DNA of 64,000 nt from NCBI RefSeq assembly GCF_003258365.1, contig NZ_QHKM01000001.1, positions 1,302,001-1,366,000 of the forward strand, in the 5' to 3' direction. The notes under the pieces are model-generated. The model worked only from the letters and a program-made list of their open reading frames with translations, did no database searches and was not told the origin of the DNA. Within the stretch, counting starts at the first letter, position 1, and each line of letters opens with the position of its first letter. This document shows, piece after piece, positions 24,682 to 32,120 of this stretch. The DNA is from Hymenobacter edaphi. GTDB lineage: Bacteria > Bacteroidota > Bacteroidia > Cytophagales > Hymenobacteraceae. The translations under genes were made by a program, and so were the position numbers.

Positions 24682-25152
24682 ATGGCAGCTGAAAATAATA
24701 AAGCTCTGCACAGCGTACTCAACGAACTGGTAGAAACCCTGAAAGACGGTGAGCGGGGCTATTCTGAAGCCCTGACCGACGTAAAAGACCAAGACCTCAA
24801 GGACGTATTCAAGAAGTACGCCCTGCAGCGCGACGGCTTCCTCACGGAACTGGAAGGCGCCATGCACAAGCTGAACCTGCACCCCGAAGAAGCCAAGGAA
24901 AGCGTAACCGACTCCGTGGTCGGCACCGCCCACCGCGCCTGGATCAACATCAAGTCGGTGGTAACCGGCAACGACCGGCACGCCATCCTGGCCGAGTGCG
25001 AGCGGGGCGAAGACTACGCCAAGAAAGCCTACGAAAAAGCCTCCAAGGCCGAAGGCGTACCGTCCGACATCAAAGCCATCATCGAGAAGCAGTTCAGCGG
25101 CATCCGCGAAGCCCACGACACCATCCGCGGCCTGCGCGACTCGTCTAAATAG
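24682..25152 (+). CDS. PA2169 family four-helix-bundle protein (DUF2383)
   Basis: This 156-residue all-helical protein begins with LHSVLNELVETLKDGERGY. Later, GTAHRAWINIKSVVTGNDRHAILAECERGED is the PA2169/DUF2383 signature, with acidic and His residues spaced as in ferritin-like four-helix bundles. Members are often linked to stress responses, with function unproven. Codons are highly optimised, suggesting strong expression. Its stop directly abuts the second copy of the inverted repeat. Confidence 0.85.
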   Translation: MAAENNKALHSVLNELVETLKDGERGYSEALTDVKDQDLKDVFKKYALQRDGFLTELEGAMHKLNLHPEEAKESVTDSVVGTAHRAWINIKSVVTGNDRHAILAECERGEDYAKKAYEKASKAEGVPSDIKAIIEKQFSGIREAHDTIRGLRDSSK

Positions 25153-25503
25153 ACCGCGCATTAGCTTCGCTGAACTTCGTTTCGACGAATGTTTAGGATT
25201 GCACGGATTTCGCAGACGATTAAACCTCAGGATTTTTCGGGCTGCGCGGATTTCGTAGACGGATACGTTCCGTCGGCCGCGCAACCCGATAAAACAGAAA
25301 AGCCACCTCAGTGAGGTGGCTTTTCTGTTTGCTGCGGCACGGGGCCCCAAGTGTCAGCATACCCAGAGCATGCGTCAAGGTCAGCTGTTGGGGCAACTAC
25401 GCAATAAAATGGCGCCACAGCATCGAGCTGTGGCGCCATTTTAATCGTCCACGAAATCCGCGGAATCCGACGAAACAGAGTTCAGCGAAGCTAATCCGTG
25501 GTC
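25153..25503. repeat. palindromic intergenic repeat (copy 2) with two terminators
   Basis: The layout is the same as at 20493-20845: outer arms containing ATTAGCTTCGCTGAAC at 25158 and, inverted, ending at 25501, both abutting stop codons. Inside are two strong hairpins. The first is a nearly perfect 19-bp palindrome (25292-25310 with 25312-25330) with A-run and T-run flanks. The second is a 16-bp stem (25406-25421 with 25427-25442) with loop ATCGA and AAAA/TTTT ends. Both should terminate in either direction. No ORF is present. Confidence 0.82.
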
Positions 25504-27435
25504 CTATTCGTCGAAGCCGCCGCCCTCGTTCCGGTCGCGGCGGGGCTTGTAGCCGCCTTCGCGGTTGCCGCCGTAGCTGCCCCCGCCGCGGTTGCCGCCG
25601 TAGCCACCTTCGCGGTTACCGCCGCCGTAGCTGTTGCCACCGCGGTAGCCGCCTTCGCGGTTGCCGCCGTAGCCGCCCGAGCGTTGCCCGCCACCGTAGC
25701 CGCCCGAACGCTGCCCACCGCCGTAACCGCCTTCGCGGTTGCCGCCGCCGTAGCCGCCTTCGCGGCGCTGGTAGCCGCCTTCACGCGGGCCCCCGAAGCT
25801 GCGGCGCGGCCGCTCTTCGCCGCCTTCGCCACCCTCGGCACCGGCTTCGCGCTGCGTAGCCAGGCTAAATGATACCGGCCGGCCGTACAGCGAGGTGCGA
25901 CCCAGCTGCTCCACGATTTCGGTTACGTTCTCGTTCGGCACTTCCACGAAGCTGAACTTGTCGTACAGCTCGATGTCGCCGACGCGGCCCGGCGCGATGC
26001 TCGAGGACGACACAATCAGGTCGACCAGGTCGCGGGGGTGCAGGCGGTCCTTCTTGCCCATGGTCACGAACAGGCGGGTGTAGCCCTCGCGCGGCGTGCC
26101 TTTCTGGCGGTCGGCTTCCAGGCCTTTGTCGGCCTGCTTGCTTTCCTTCATCACCATTTTGAGCAGGGCGGCGGCAATGTCCAGCGACGTTACCTCTTCT
26201 TCCTGGTCGATCAGGCGCTGTACGCGGCCGATGTGCTTCTCCAGGTTGCCCTTCTCGATGATTTCCTTGATCTGGCCGAGCAGCACGGTGGTTTTCACCT
26301 CCGACACGTCCTCGAAGGACGGAATGCGCTCCTGCTTGATCTGCGCCTTGGTGAAGCGCATGATGTCACGCAGCTTGTAAATGTCGCGACCCGACACGAA
26401 GGTGAAGGCCTTGCCCGATTTACCCGCGCGGCCGGTGCGGCCGATGCGGTGCACGTAGTATTCCTCGTCGGCGGGCAGGTCGTAGTTGATAACGGCCTCC
26501 ACGTTGTCCACGTCGATGCCGCGGGCGGCTACGTCGGTGGCCACCAGCACCTCCAGGGTGCCTTTGCGGAATTTATCGAGCGTGTTCTGGCGGGCCTGCT
26601 GACTCATGTCGCCGTGCAGCCCGTCGGCGAAGTAGCCCTTGGCTTGCAGATCGGCCACGATGTCGTCGACCATGCGCTTGGTGTTGGCAAACACAATCAC
26701 CGACTTGAGGCTGTACATGTCGATTACGCGCGACAGCACATCCTTTTTCTGGGGGCCGCGCACCTCGTAGTAGGCCTGCTCGATGTTCGAGACGGTCATC
26801 TCCTGGTGGTTGACCTTCACGATCTGCGGGTCCTTCTGGTACTTCTTGGTCAGCTCCAGAATCGGCTTGCTCATGGTAGCCGAGAAGAACACCGTCTGGC
26901 GCTCCTCCGGCATCTGCGACAGCACCGTCTCGATGTCGTCGCGGAAGCCCATGTCCAGCATTTCATCCGCCTCGTCGAGGATGATCATTTTGCACTGGTC
27001 CAGCTTCAGCGTACCGCGCTGCAAGTGGTCCATCACGCGGCCGGGGGTACCAATGACCACCTGCACGCCGCGCTCCAGGGCCTTAAACTGCCGGTCGTAC
27101 GACGAGCCGCCGTAGATGGGCACCACGGCCAGACCACGCTTGTACTTGCCGAGTTTTTGGATTTCGCCGGATACCTGCACCGCCAGCTCGCGGGTGGGGC
27201 AGAGCACGAGCACCTGCACCTCGCGGGAGTCGGCGTCGACTTTCTCGATGGCGGGGATGCTGAACGCGGCGGTTTTACCGGTGCCCGTCTGGGCCTGCCC
27301 GATTACGTCGTGGCCTTCGAGCAGCACGGGAATGGCGGCCGTCTGGATGGGCGAGGCTTCCTCGTAGCCCATGTCCGTGATGGCGCGCTGCACCTCTTGC
27401 GAGAGGCTCAGCTCTTCAAATTTTACTTTCTCCAT
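25504..27435 (-). CDS. DEAD-box RNA helicase (DeaD/CshA type) with RGG-like tail
   Basis: This 643-residue helicase has the Q-motif region YEEASPIQTAAIPVLL, AQTGTGKT (I), PTRELA (Ia), DEAD (II), SAT (III) and HRIGRTGRAGKSG (VI). A DbpA-type RNA-binding domain follows at about 480-550 (MGKKDRLHPRDLVDLI). The last 80 residues are a low-complexity Gly/Tyr/Arg tract of GGYGGGNREGGY-like repeats, an RGG-type RNA-binding tail. It should unwind structured RNA in ribosome assembly or mRNA decay, notably in the cold. A long untranslated leader precedes it. Confidence 0.95.
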   Translation of the reverse strand: MEKVKFEELSLSQEVQRAITDMGYEEASPIQTAAIPVLLEGHDVIGQAQTGTGKTAAFSIPAIEKVDADSREVQVLVLCPTRELAVQVSGEIQKLGKYKRGLAVVPIYGGSSYDRQFKALERGVQVVIGTPGRVMDHLQRGTLKLDQCKMIILDEADEMLDMGFRDDIETVLSQMPEERQTVFFSATMSKPILELTKKYQKDPQIVKVNHQEMTVSNIEQAYYEVRGPQKKDVLSRVIDMYSLKSVIVFANTKRMVDDIVADLQAKGYFADGLHGDMSQQARQNTLDKFRKGTLEVLVATDVAARGIDVDNVEAVINYDLPADEEYYVHRIGRTGRAGKSGKAFTFVSGRDIYKLRDIMRFTKAQIKQERIPSFEDVSEVKTTVLLGQIKEIIEKGNLEKHIGRVQRLIDQEEEVTSLDIAAALLKMVMKESKQADKGLEADRQKGTPREGYTRLFVTMGKKDRLHPRDLVDLIVSSSSIAPGRVGDIELYDKFSFVEVPNENVTEIVEQLGRTSLYGRPVSFSLATQREAGAEGGEGGEERPRRSFGGPREGGYQRREGGYGGGNREGGYGGGQRSGGYGGGQRSGGYGGNREGGYRGGNSYGGGNREGGYGGNRGGGSYGGNREGGYKPRRDRNEGGGFDE

Positions 27436-27618
27436 GATGTTGGTAGGGAGTGATTAGAACGGCAATCGGAAACCAGCGCGTTCCTTTCCCTACGCAACAC
27501 GACAGGACAACGGACGACGACAGCAGACGAACTCTTTTTTACTTGAGGCAAGCGGCAAAACAACAGTAGCCGCCTCGGCCGGGACGCGGACCGATTTGCA
27601 ATTGCGGGTGCAAAGATA
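27436..27618 (-). promoter_or_regulatory. promoter and long 5' leader of the DEAD-box helicase gene
   Basis: On the minus strand TATCTTTG (27611-27618) is an exact TAnnTTTG box. The ATG is at 27435, so the leader would be about 165 nt. Long leaders are typical of cold-induced helicase and cold-shock genes in other bacteria. No riboswitch class was recognised. Confidence 0.6.
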
Positions 27619-27804
27619 CGGAAAATATAGCCGAATAGCGAGGTAAGATGGTAATCTACCGCCGCCGTGCCTCCAACCCTATCCGGCGCGGCCCCTGACG
27701 GGCCGCCGGCCGGCGGATTGCAGCCGTGCTTTCCGCATCGTTGCCCCTGCCGGACGCAATACCGCTGCCATTAGTTCCGCCCGCGGCCCCAGCGGCCCAA
27801 AACA

Positions 27805-27836
27805 AAGCGGCCCGCCTCAGCTGAGGCGGGCCGCTT
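27805..27836 (-). terminator. terminator of the cold-shock gene
   Basis: A perfect 32-bp palindrome (arms 27805-27820 and 27821-27836, centre CAGCTG). On the minus strand it is followed by a T-rich stretch, consistent with an intrinsic terminator downstream of the cold-shock gene at 27870. The rest of 27619-27804 shows nothing recognisable. Confidence 0.8.
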
Positions 27837-27869
27837 AAGCGACGGTATGTCCGTGGCGGGCAGCGCGAA

Positions 27870-28061
27870 CTAGGCGCGGCGAACCTGCACGGCATTCAGG
27901 CCCTTACGGCCCTGCTCTACCTCGAATTGAACTTTGTCGTTTTCGCGGATTTCGTCGATGAGGCCGGTTACGTGAACGAAGATGTCTTCGCCGGTCGCGT
28001 CGTTTTTGATGAAACCAAAGCCTTTGGTCTCATTGAAGAATTTTACCGTTCCAGTCTGCAT
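27870..28061 (-). CDS. cold-shock domain protein (CspA family)
   Basis: This 63-residue protein is a complete cold-shock domain: TGTVKFFNETKGFGFI gives RNP1 (KGFGFI), DIFVHVTGL gives RNP2, and it ends with GLNAVQVRRA. It binds single-stranded nucleic acid as an RNA chaperone. The start is ATG 28061; an in-frame ATG at 28106 would add a non-conserved tail and read through the leader. The 12 bases before the start repeat the 3' end of 16S rRNA, see the separate entry. Confidence 0.93.
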   Translation of the reverse strand: MQTGTVKFFNETKGFGFIKNDATGEDIFVHVTGLIDEIRENDKVQFEVEQGRKGLNAVQVRRA

Positions 28062-28063
28062 GG

Positions 28064-28075
28064 TAAGGAGGTGAT
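28064..28075 (-). promoter_or_regulatory. 16S-3'-end-like (anti-Shine-Dalgarno) motif before the cold-shock start
   Basis: Read on the coding strand, the mRNA carries AUCACCUCCUUA two bases before the AUG. This is identical to the anti-Shine-Dalgarno end of 16S rRNA, not its complement, so it cannot serve as a ribosome binding site. It could pair with purine-rich AGGAGG tracts elsewhere. The perfect AAGGAGGTG lies on the opposite strand and serves no gene. Confidence 0.5.
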
Positions 28076-28290
28076 GAAGGAAACTATTTAAGCCAAACCG
28101 CGCCACAACCCTGCGTCAGCCTAAACGGCCAACCCAATGAAACGGAAGCATTTTATCTTAAACGCCGGTAAATATAGAGGTATTTGTTTGCTAGGCAAGC
28201 GCGGCCGGATGATAGTTGGCCGGGGTATTTGCTAAATTTATTGGCATAAATTAACTTAACGGCGCCAATCTACTTAGCCCCGCTTCCCTC

Positions 28291-28989
28291 ATGACGTTCG
28301 ACGACCTTTTCGCCCAGCTGCGCGCCCTAGGCAGCGAACAGACCCGCAACACCTACCTGCGCCACGGTTTTGGCGACAACACGTTCGGGGTAAGCTATGC
28401 TCACCTTGGTGTCCTCAAAAAGCAGTTCGTTGGGCGCGGCAAGGACAAGGCCCTGGCCACGCAGCTCGCCCGCCAGCTCTGGCAAACCGGCAACCACGAC
28501 GCCCGGACCCTGGCCACCATGATTGCCGATCCGCAGCAGCTTGCGCCCGCCGAGGCCGAGGCCTGGGCCGCCGAGGTGCGCAACCACGCCCTGGCCGACG
28601 CGCTGGCGGGCTTCGTTGCGGGCACTGACTACGCCTGGGCCAAGGCCGCCGAATGGACCGAGGCTCCCGGCGAGTACGCGCAGCGCCTGGGCTACGCGCT
28701 GCTGAGCCGCCTGGCCCTGCCGGGCAGCACCGCGCCCGACGACGCCTTTGCGCCGTACGTGGCGCGCATCGAACAGCGGCTGCAGGCCGCCCCGAACCGG
28801 GCGAAGGAAGGCATGAACGGGGCGCTGATTGCCATCGGCGGCCGCAGCGAAAACCTGCGCCGGCAGGTAGAACTGGCCGCCGACCGCATTGGTCCCGTCG
28901 TCATCGACCACGGTGATACGGCCTGCCAGACGCCCGCCATCCGGCCGTATCTGGCCAAGATGTGGGCGCGCAAAGCGGTGAAGGCCTGA
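28291..28989 (+). CDS. AlkD-like DNA alkylation repair protein
   Basis: This 232-residue all-helical HEAT-like repeat protein is of the DNA alkylation repair (AlkC/AlkD) family. RNTYLRHGFGDNTFGVSYAHL is an N-terminal family motif, and the repeated helices and C-terminal GHVIVDHGDT-like segment (GPVVIDHGDTACQTP) fit. AlkD glycosylases excise alkylated purines; whether this divergent, Ala-rich member is active is not clear. It is divergent from the cold-shock gene, with a shared A+T-rich promoter region 28076-28290. Confidence 0.8.
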   Translation: MTFDDLFAQLRALGSEQTRNTYLRHGFGDNTFGVSYAHLGVLKKQFVGRGKDKALATQLARQLWQTGNHDARTLATMIADPQQLAPAEAEAWAAEVRNHALADALAGFVAGTDYAWAKAAEWTEAPGEYAQRLGYALLSRLALPGSTAPDDAFAPYVARIEQRLQAAPNRAKEGMNGALIAIGGRSENLRRQVELAADRIGPVVIDHGDTACQTPAIRPYLAKMWARKAVKA

Positions 28990-29001
28990 TTGAGCGGCCG
29001 T

Positions 29002-29042
29002 AAAAAAGGCGTCGGGAGCCCGTAGCTTCCGACGCCTTTTTT
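29002..29042. terminator. bidirectional terminator
   Basis: AAAAAAGGCGTCGG pairs with CCGACGCCTTTTTT (29002-29042) between the convergent alkylation repair and low-complexity genes. Confidence 0.9.
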
Positions 29043-29061
29043 CATGGCCTAGGGCCGCGGG

Positions 29062-29775
29062 CTAGCGCCGTTCGCCACGGCGGTTTTGCGGCTCCTCGTC
29101 GTAGTGGTAGCGGCCGTCACGGTCGTCACGGGCCCGGTCGCGGCCGGGGTAGTCGTCGTCGCGGCGGCGGTTATCCTCGCGGTAGCGGCCGCCCTGGCTG
29201 CTGCCATCGTAGCCATCGTGCCCGTACTGGTCATTGATCTGACGGACCCGCTCGCCGGGCTGCCCGTAACCCGAGGGCCGGTCATAGGCTCGCCCCCGGT
29301 CGTCGTAGGGGTCCTGCTGCCGCCGGCCGCGGTTTTCGGGGCGGTCTACGTCGTGGCCGCGGCGCCAGCGCGCGTCTTCATCGGAGTAGTAGCCGCGGCC
29401 GCCGCGGTAGTCGCCTTCGTAGTGGCCCGGACCGAGGCCGCCGTGGAAGGCGCTCGGGTTTTGCCGCTCGCGCGAGGTGCTGAAGGAGTCGGTGTCGTAT
29501 CGGTCGTTATACTCCGAACGGCGGCCGTAACTGAACGAGCCCGGCTCGCGGCCGTAGTCGCCGCGGGGCTGGCTGCGGTCGTAGTCCTGGTACTGGTCGC
29601 CGCGCTGCTGTTGGTCGTGGTCGTAGCGGCTGCCGGAGCGCTCCTGCGGGCGGCTCCGGTCGTCAGCCGGTCGGCGGTCATCGTGGTGGCGGCTGCGGGG
29701 CTGGCGGTGGCGCGGCTCGTCTTGGGGGCGCCGGTCGTTCATGGGTCGAAACTCGAAATCCTGTTCGTAGGGCAT
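29062..29775 (-). CDS. intrinsically disordered Arg/Asp/Tyr/Gly-rich protein
   Basis: This 237-residue protein is of extreme composition: after MPYEQDFEFRPMNDRRPQ, nearly the whole chain is Arg, Asp, Tyr, Gly, Gln, Ser and Pro, with no hydrophobic core. One short central region (NPSAFHGGLGPGHYEGDYRG) looks like a conserved aromatic motif. Such Arg/Tyr- and Asp-rich chains tend to phase-separate or bind nucleic acids. No family was recognised. The start is ATG 29775; the frame is open farther upstream but overlaps the divergent thioesterase gene. The opposite frame is hydrophobic Val/Ala-rich and is a shadow. Confidence 0.7.
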   Translation of the reverse strand: MPYEQDFEFRPMNDRRPQDEPRHRQPRSRHHDDRRPADDRSRPQERSGSRYDHDQQQRGDQYQDYDRSQPRGDYGREPGSFSYGRRSEYNDRYDTDSFSTSRERQNPSAFHGGLGPGHYEGDYRGGRGYYSDEDARWRRGHDVDRPENRGRRQQDPYDDRGRAYDRPSGYGQPGERVRQINDQYGHDGYDGSSQGGRYREDNRRRDDDYPGRDRARDDRDGRYHYDEEPQNRRGERR

Positions 29776-29871
29776 GGTTGTGGGTGCATTGGTTGGAACT
29801 AACCTGTACTGCCGGGCCGCGGCGAAGGTTTTTGCGTACGAGTTTCTTCCTTTGCGCCCTCGCTCCTGCCC

Positions 29872-30288
29872 ATGCCGACGCCCGCCTTCCGTTTTTCGCG
29901 CCCCGTCACCGTGGTGGCCAGCCACATCGACGAGCTTCGCCACGTCAACAACGTGCAGTACGTGCAATGGATTCAGGACATTGCCGGCGCGCACTGGCTC
30001 ACGGCCTACCCCGTGGGCGAGCGGGAGCAGTACGTGTGGGTGGTGATGGAGCACCACGTGCGCTACCTGAAATCGGCCCTGCTCGGCGACGAGCTGCGGC
30101 TGATTACGTGGATTGGCGAATTCAAAGGGGCCACCTCGCAGCGCTTCACCCGCATCGAGCGGATTTCAGACGGCGCCCTGCTTTGCGAGGCCGAAACCAA
30201 GTGGGTACTGCTCGACCCGCAGACGCAGCGTCCCAAGCGCGTGGAAGCTAGCGTGGCGGAGCGCCTGTGGGGGCCGGTAGGTGATTAG
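29872..30288 (+). CDS. acyl-CoA thioesterase (4HBT hotdog fold)
   Basis: This 138-residue single hotdog domain has DELRHVNNVQYVQWIQDIAG, the 4HBT motif with the conserved Asp-to-Asn and Tyr positions of the YbgC/FatA-like branch, then YLKSALLGDELRLITWI and FTRIERISDGALLCEAETKWVLLD. It would hydrolyse an acyl-CoA or acyl-carrier thioester. TTCCTTTG lies 18 bp upstream of the start. It is divergent from the disordered-protein gene. Confidence 0.88.
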   Translation: MPTPAFRFSRPVTVVASHIDELRHVNNVQYVQWIQDIAGAHWLTAYPVGEREQYVWVVMEHHVRYLKSALLGDELRLITWIGEFKGATSQRFTRIERISDGALLCEAETKWVLLDPQTQRPKRVEASVAERLWGPVGD

Positions 30289-30368
30289 GGGATGTAGCGC
30301 GGGCCATTTGGTGAGCCAAGGCTTACGCGGCTACTGCGTGCAGGTTAAGCAGCGTTGACAACGAGCAC

Positions 30369-30402
30369 AAAAAAGCCGCGCCAGTTACTTTGGCGCGGCT
30401 TT
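30369..30402. terminator. bidirectional terminator
   Basis: AAAAGCCGCGCCA pairs with TGGCGCGGCTTTT across a GTTACTT loop, between the convergent thioesterase and FkbM genes. Confidence 0.9.
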
Positions 30403-30419
30403 TCGCTTGGCGGTTAAGG

Positions 30420-31244
30420 CTATTCCGCCACGGCGTAGAGGTCGAAGTGCTTCCACTTCAGCATGTCTTCCTTCTGGCGAATGGGCACCACTTCGGCGTC
30501 GCTGGCAAAGTCGGCGAAGTAGTAGAGCGAGTAGCCCAGGTTCTTCAGCAGCTCGAACTGCTCGAAGCGGGCGGCGCTGTCGTTTTTGCCGAAGCACTCG
30601 GTGATGACGGCCGGCTTGTACTGGCGCAGCAGGCCCGAAATCGACTTGATGATTTCCTTGTCGTAGCCCTCGGTGTCGATTTTGACCAGCTTCAGGCGGG
30701 GCAGGCGGGCGGCGTAGTTCTGCTCCAGAAACTGCTGCAGGTTCACGCCCTTGATTTTAACGTTCAGCGAGTATTTGCCGTGGCGGTTGCTGGGCTCGGT
30801 GCTGATGCCGCCGTTGTTGAAGGAGGCCTCCGAGGAGTTGTAGTAAAACTCCCCGTCCTGCTCCGAAATGGCGAAGTTGTAGGCGTCGATGTTGGTTTTG
30901 TCGGGGTTGAGCCTGGTGTTTTCCTCCAGCACCTCAAACACGTAGGGGTTCGGGTCGAAGCCCAGCGTGAGGCCGGTTTTGCCGGTCACCAGGGCCAGCG
31001 GAATGGTCATGTTGCCGATGTTGGCGCCGATGTCAATGGCCACGTCGCCCTCGCCGAGGAACTGCTGGTAGAACTCCACGTTTTCGGCCGCAATGCTCTT
31101 GGGCGTTACCAGCGGGTTTTCCCAGTTGGCAAACTTCACCGTCCCGAACCGGCCCACCGTGAACGAGTCGACGCGGGTGGGGTATTTCTTGGTGACGCGG
31201 CGGGCGATTTTGCGCTTGATGGAGTTGACCAGGGCTTTAAACAT
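30420..31244 (-). CDS. FkbM family SAM-dependent methyltransferase
   Basis: This 274-residue methyltransferase has VAIDIGANIGNMTIPLAL as SAM motif I, GFDPNPYVFEVLEENTRLNP as the second strand with the acidic ribose-binding region, and LVKIDTEGYDKEIIKS as the FkbM signature. These enzymes O-methylate sugars or other small molecules, often in surface-glycan pathways. The start is ATG 31244; a farther in-frame ATG at 31319 would add 25 non-conserved residues. Confidence 0.9.
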   Translation of the reverse strand: MFKALVNSIKRKIARRVTKKYPTRVDSFTVGRFGTVKFANWENPLVTPKSIAAENVEFYQQFLGEGDVAIDIGANIGNMTIPLALVTGKTGLTLGFDPNPYVFEVLEENTRLNPDKTNIDAYNFAISEQDGEFYYNSSEASFNNGGISTEPSNRHGKYSLNVKIKGVNLQQFLEQNYAARLPRLKLVKIDTEGYDKEIIKSISGLLRQYKPAVITECFGKNDSAARFEQFELLKNLGYSLYYFADFASDAEVVPIRQKEDMLKWKHFDLYAVAE

Positions 31245-31349
31245 CGGAGCGGGGCGGCAGTTGGGAGCGTTAATAATGGGGCTGCAAGGTAGGTATTGTT
31301 TGGCGGTGGCAGGGTGCAACTCTAGGACGAGCCTTCACTGAACTTCGAG

Positions 31350-32069
31350 CTAGAATAACTCACTTTCGGAGCCTAATAACAGTATTTCGCCCTCCGCTAG
31401 CGTCAGCACGCTGACCTGAGATGCGGTGCTTAGCCCTATTATCGGCGCCGGGCCATCCTCGAAATTGACCAAGCACCAGCTCCGGTCATCGGGAAACAAG
31501 TAGGCAGTAGCGTCGAACATGGCCTGCTGCAGGAAAGCTACGAACTCGTCCGCCGTTACACGGTACAGCACTTCGTCTTCGCAGGGCAACACCTGATGCA
31601 TTTGCGGACCCCAGCGCCAGTAATCCTCCACATACAAATTGAGTTTAGCCATCGGCGTGAGTTCGTTCAACAGCTTGCGCAAACGCGCCGCTGTGAGTTC
31701 GTCCACCACGGCAAAGCCCCGTTTTGCCCAGGGAAGTTTACTTACCAAGCTCAGGTCGTAGGGCAAGCCAAACTGAGTAACCAGCTGCCGAAAAGTAGTC
31801 GGCTGATAATCTGGGGTACGGCCCGCGCTGTAGACGCCATACTGCGTCCAGATGGCCACGTTTTGGTTTGTCTGGTCGATGGATACGCTATTGGGCCGAA
31901 CCTGCTCGAACGGAAAGCCCGCCAGAACGCCTACGGCCGGCAGCAGCGCCGCGTAATGCGCGTAGTTTGCCGGAATCAAGTGCTTGACCTTAAGCGGTTC
32001 GGCAGCAGGGCCGGAATAGTACGCTGGGTTCAACCAACGTACAGCGGACAAGTCGGCAGTATAATCCAT
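31350..32069 (-). CDS. hypothetical cytosolic protein, lower GC
   Basis: This 239-residue protein has no signal peptide or membrane segments. It is rich in aromatic residues, with segments such as NVAIWTQYGVYSAGRTPDYQ, YVEDYWRWGPQMHQVLP and DATAYLFPDDRSWCLVNFED. The profile resembles SMI1/immunity-type or DUF orphan proteins, but no family is firmly recognised. Its base composition is visibly lower in GC than the flanking methyltransferase and addA genes, so recent acquisition is likely. It is divergent from addA, with 51 bp between. Confidence 0.75.
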   Translation of the reverse strand: MDYTADLSAVRWLNPAYYSGPAAEPLKVKHLIPANYAHYAALLPAVGVLAGFPFEQVRPNSVSIDQTNQNVAIWTQYGVYSAGRTPDYQPTTFRQLVTQFGLPYDLSLVSKLPWAKRGFAVVDELTAARLRKLLNELTPMAKLNLYVEDYWRWGPQMHQVLPCEDEVLYRVTADEFVAFLQQAMFDATAYLFPDDRSWCLVNFEDGPAPIIGLSTASQVSVLTLAEGEILLLGSESELF

Positions 32070-32120
32070 TGTTCAAATAGACCGATTAATCCGACCTTTA
32101 CCAAGCTTATTCCGCCCCGC

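Noticed and set aside
25498-25872. 124-codon Ala/Val-rich plus-strand frame over the helicase tail
   Set aside because: It is a shadow of the Gly/Arg/Tyr repeat tail of the DEAD-box helicase.
28064-28090. Strong Shine-Dalgarno (AAGGAGGTG) with a five-codon plus-strand ORF
   Set aside because: The spacing to the ATG is too short, the peptide is five codons, and the genome shows little Shine-Dalgarno use; the minus-strand reading is more meaningful.
29086-29802. 238-codon hydrophobic Val/Ala frame on the plus strand, which could pass for a membrane protein
   Set aside because: It is the complement of an Arg/Asp/Tyr-rich gene; codons for Arg and Asp read backwards give Val and Ala. The terminator and gene layout favour the minus-strand gene.
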